Positions 13,670 to 15,350 of a DNA stretch of 15,350 nt are shown one piece after another. The position numbers and the translations under genes were made by a program. The notes below the pieces were generated by a model. The model searched no databases. It was not told the DNA's origin and saw only the letters and a program-made list of their open reading frames with translations. How positions within the stretch are numbered: the stretch's first letter is position 1; each line of letters begins with the position of its first letter. Source of the stretch: Puniceicoccales bacterium (GTDB lineage Bacteria; Verrucomicrobiota; Verrucomicrobiia; Opitutales; UBA953). The stretch is from assembly GCA_031289285.1 (NCBI GenBank), contig JAITPT010000269.1:1-15350 (forward strand), written 5' to 3'.

Positions 13670-14623
13670 TCAGTAGCCCTTCACCTGAAAAAGGTCTGTG
13701 ACACTCTCGTTACTGTGGATGCGCAAGATGGCGTCGCCGAGCAGCTCGGCAATCGAGAGCACGGTGATTGGCAAGTTGCCCGGCTCAACTGGCGTGGAGT
13801 TGGTGGTGATGATTTCGTCAATCACTCCCTCGCGCAAACGCTCGCGCCCCACGTCGCCCAACATGCAATGGCTCACTAACGCACGCACCGTTTTTGCGCC
13901 GTGCTGTTTCAAAAGTTTGCCCGCCGAGACAAGCGTGCCAGCGGTCTCCGTCATATCGTCAACGATGATGATGTTGCGCCCTTCGACCTCGCCGACGAGG
14001 TCAGTGGCCTTGACGGTGTTGGCGTCAACGCGACGTTTCGCGACAAAGCCCAGCGGGAGGTTGAGCAAATCCGACATCGCAGAGGCGGCCTTGACACCCC
14101 CGATGTCGGGCGAAAACACGGTAGCGTCTTCGAGGTATTTTTTCTTGTGGATGTAATTGAAAAAAACTGGCGAGGCGAAGAGATGGTCAACGGGGATGTC
14201 GAAGAACCCCTGTATCTGCTGGGCGTGGAGGTCGAGCGTGAGAATGCGGTGTGCGCCAGCGGCAGTGAGCAGATTGGCGACGAGCTTGGCGGTGATAGGC
14301 ACACGGGGGCGGTCTTTGCGGTCTTGGCGAGCGTAACCGAAAAACGGCACCACGGCGGTGATGCGTTTCGCGGAGGCACGTTTCAGAGCGTCAATCATGA
14401 TGAGCAATTCCATGATGTGGTCGTTCGCAGGATTGCACGTCGGCTGGACGACGAAGACATCGTCCCCGCGGATGTTTTCCTTGATTTGCACGAAGGTCTC
14501 GCCATCAGGGAAACAGGTCACAGTGGCGGCACCAAGGGCCGCGCCCATGTGCGCACACATTTCGCGGGCGAGCAAAGGATGCGCGTTGCCAGTGAAGATT
14601 TTCAAGAGAGGTGAAGAGCTCAT
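13670..14623 (-). CDS. prs: Ribose-phosphate pyrophosphokinase (PRPP synthetase)
   Basis: 317 residues, the usual length. It makes 5-phosphoribosyl diphosphate from ribose 5-phosphate and ATP for nucleotide, histidine and tryptophan synthesis, in the cytoplasm. Motifs seen: FPDGETFVQI (38-47), FFGYARQDRKDRPR (94-107), DLHAQQIQGFF (131-141), SPDIGGVKAA (171-180), catalytic flexible loop AKRRVD (195-200) and the PRPP-binding loop VDDMTETAGT (221-230). I chose the ATG at 14623 (MSSSPLLKIFTG); an in-frame ATG 57 bp upstream would add a hydrophobic extension not typical of the family. No Shine-Dalgarno; the leader is T/C-rich. It is convergent with the H1-like gene and shares its terminator. Confidence 0.97.
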   Translation of the reverse strand: MSSSPLLKIFTGNAHPLLAREMCAHMGAALGAATVTCFPDGETFVQIKENIRGDDVFVVQPTCNPANDHIMELLIMIDALKRASAKRITAVVPFFGYARQDRKDRPRVPITAKLVANLLTAAGAHRILTLDLHAQQIQGFFDIPVDHLFASPVFFNYIHKKKYLEDATVFSPDIGGVKAASAMSDLLNLPLGFVAKRRVDANTVKATDLVGEVEGRNIIIVDDMTETAGTLVSAGKLLKQHGAKTVRALVSHCMLGDVGRERLREGVIDEIITTNSTPVEPGNLPITVLSIAELLGDAILRIHSNESVTDLFQVKGY

Positions 14624-14767
14624 TGCTGGAAAAAGAAAGGATAAAAAATGGAAAACGCGCAAAAGGAAAGTTTCTTTCACCTGCTCTTCGCCGGAGAAAA
14701 AGGTTTCTCGCTACTTTGAGCAGAAGCTCGGACGCCTCCAGCCCCGCATGTGGCGAGATGTGCATAA

Positions 14768-14796
14768 CCGGAGGTGTAGCGCAGCGAAACCTCCGG
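14768..14796. repeat. 8-bp inverted repeat upstream of prs
   Basis: CCGGAGGT, 13-nt loop, ACCTCCGG form a perfect hairpin in the gap between prs and the truncated repeat element. It is probably one of the dispersed intergenic palindromes of this genome. A role in prs expression is not shown. Confidence 0.55.
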
Positions 14797-14807
14797 CCCG
14801 CCCTGCC

Positions 14808-14976
14808 CCTGCAACAAAGCCCCGCAAGGGCGAGATTATCGGATTACCTTAGGTTGCCAGATGGTGGTGGTGCGTGTTCCGTTGCAACCTTGAGGTGGTG
14901 ACGTGGTAGGCACTGCAAGGGAAAGCTGCACTGACCCCATCGAAGTCAAGTAATAAAATGGCTGCCTTTTAATTCG
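14808..14976. mobile_element. Truncated copy of the 7735-8420 repeat element
   Basis: It begins with the same terminal repeat (CCTGCAACAAAGCCCCGC ... GATTATCGG, 14808-14842), then shares TGGTGGTGG, GAAGTCAAGT and AAAATGGCTGCCTTTTAATT with the 314-bp unit. Homology stops at AATTCG (14971-14976), which in copies A and B directly precedes the internal stem-loop. Xylanase-like sequence begins a few bases later. The interior has diverged more than copies A and B from each other. Confidence 0.7.
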
Positions 14977-14977
14977 C

Positions 14978-15268
14978 ATTGCTGGCGCGGATGTTTCGGC
15001 AAAATTCGATTTCAAAAACAAACTAAATCCGTATTCGAACGGTTTGCCCAAAGACATCGAACTAAAACTACAAAGTGCTATATCGCTTTTTTCAAGCTGT
15101 TTTCGAAATATCAGGATAAAATAAGCCGCGTAACACTATGGAGAGTTACCGACAACAATTCATGGCGCAACAACTGGCCGGTTCCCGGGCGCACTGATTA
15201 CGCACTGCTCTTCGATCACAATTTTCAACCGAAACCTATCGTTAACGAAATTATCCTAAGAACGGCAG
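14978..15268 (+). pseudogene. Frameshifted C-terminal remnant of a GH10 endo-1,4-beta-xylanase
   Basis: The plus strand first reads ADVSAKFDFKNKLNPYSNGL then PKDIELKLQ to about 15073. From 15079, shifted by one base, it reads YIAFFKLFSKYQDK, ISRVTLWRVTDNNSW, RNNWPVPGRTDYALLFDH and NFQPKPIVNEIIL. This is the typical end of GH10 xylanases (RVTxWGVxDxxSW, NNWPVxGRTxYPLLFD, PKPA). The catalytic Glu region and everything upstream are missing, there is no start, and the frame changes around 15073-15079. The usual WG is WR. The frame continues past the domain end without a stop to the window edge. The left border coincides with the truncated repeat element, so a rearrangement there probably destroyed the gene. 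A sequencing error could explain the frameshift but not the missing 5' part. Confidence 0.8.
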
Positions 15269-15327
15269 TTCAGCGGGATGGGTTTGCGCAAGATTTTGAG
15301 GCGGATGCGGTTTGCGCTTTCCCGACG

Positions 15328-15343
15328 CGCACCTTGCGGTGCG
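15328..15343. repeat. 6-bp hairpin near the right edge
   Basis: CGCACC-TTGC-GGTGCG, perfect stem, downstream of the xylanase remnant. No T-tract is seen before the window ends. It may belong to another intergenic repeat extending beyond the edge. Confidence 0.4.
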
Positions 15344-15350
15344 TGGAGCG

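Noticed and set aside
13901..14614. Plus-strand frame of 237 codons opposite prs
   Set aside because: Antisense to a clear PRPP synthetase; no family features of its own.

Overview
The window is a GC-rich bacterial chromosome segment. Exported Gfo/Idh/MocA oxidoreductases, a HEAT-DUF1080 protein, fucosidase and xylanase sequences, and starts mostly lacking Shine-Dalgarno motifs suggest the Planctomycetes-Verrucomicrobia group, most likely an Opitutaceae-like verrucomicrobium. This is inferred from gene style; no phylogenetic marker was compared.

Left part (1-7480), all on the minus strand: a glycan-catabolism cluster. In transcription order it holds kduI (7480-6635), two tandem paralogous Tat-signal Gfo/Idh/MocA oxidoreductases (6489-5065 and 5023-3662), a secreted HEAT-repeat/DUF1080 protein (3480-1759) and a secreted GH29 alpha-L-fucosidase (1494 to beyond the left edge). 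The likely theme is exported breakdown of a fucose- and uronate-containing polysaccharide. The oxidoreductases and DUF1080 protein may form an oxidise-then-cleave module acting on 3-keto-glycosides, and KduI isomerises uronates released from such polymers. Two gaps in the cluster and the leader of its first gene carry short tandem arrays with a 9-bp period. A hexamer array touches the fucosidase start codon.

Middle part (7481-9020): about 1.5 kb without a convincing gene, packed with repeats. It contains a 9-bp array, a G12 run, an element of about 690 bp with 35-bp terminal inverted repeats and two tandem copies of a 314-bp unit (each with an internal stem-loop), a second tandem repeat of about 155 bp (2.4 copies), and a long pyrimidine tract. 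A terminator and tRNA-Lys(CTT) close the region.

Right part (9235-14623): housekeeping genes. argJ (+) and uvrB (-) converge. uvrB is divergent from an unusual gene (+) encoding two ribbon-helix-helix-like domains followed by a histone-H1-like Lys/Ala/Pro tail; inside that frame lies a second start with the best Shine-Dalgarno sequence in the window. It shares a bidirectional terminator with the convergent prs (-).

Right edge (14624-15350): another, truncated copy of the terminal-inverted-repeat element abuts a frameshifted C-terminal remnant of a GH10 xylanase that has no complete 5' part.
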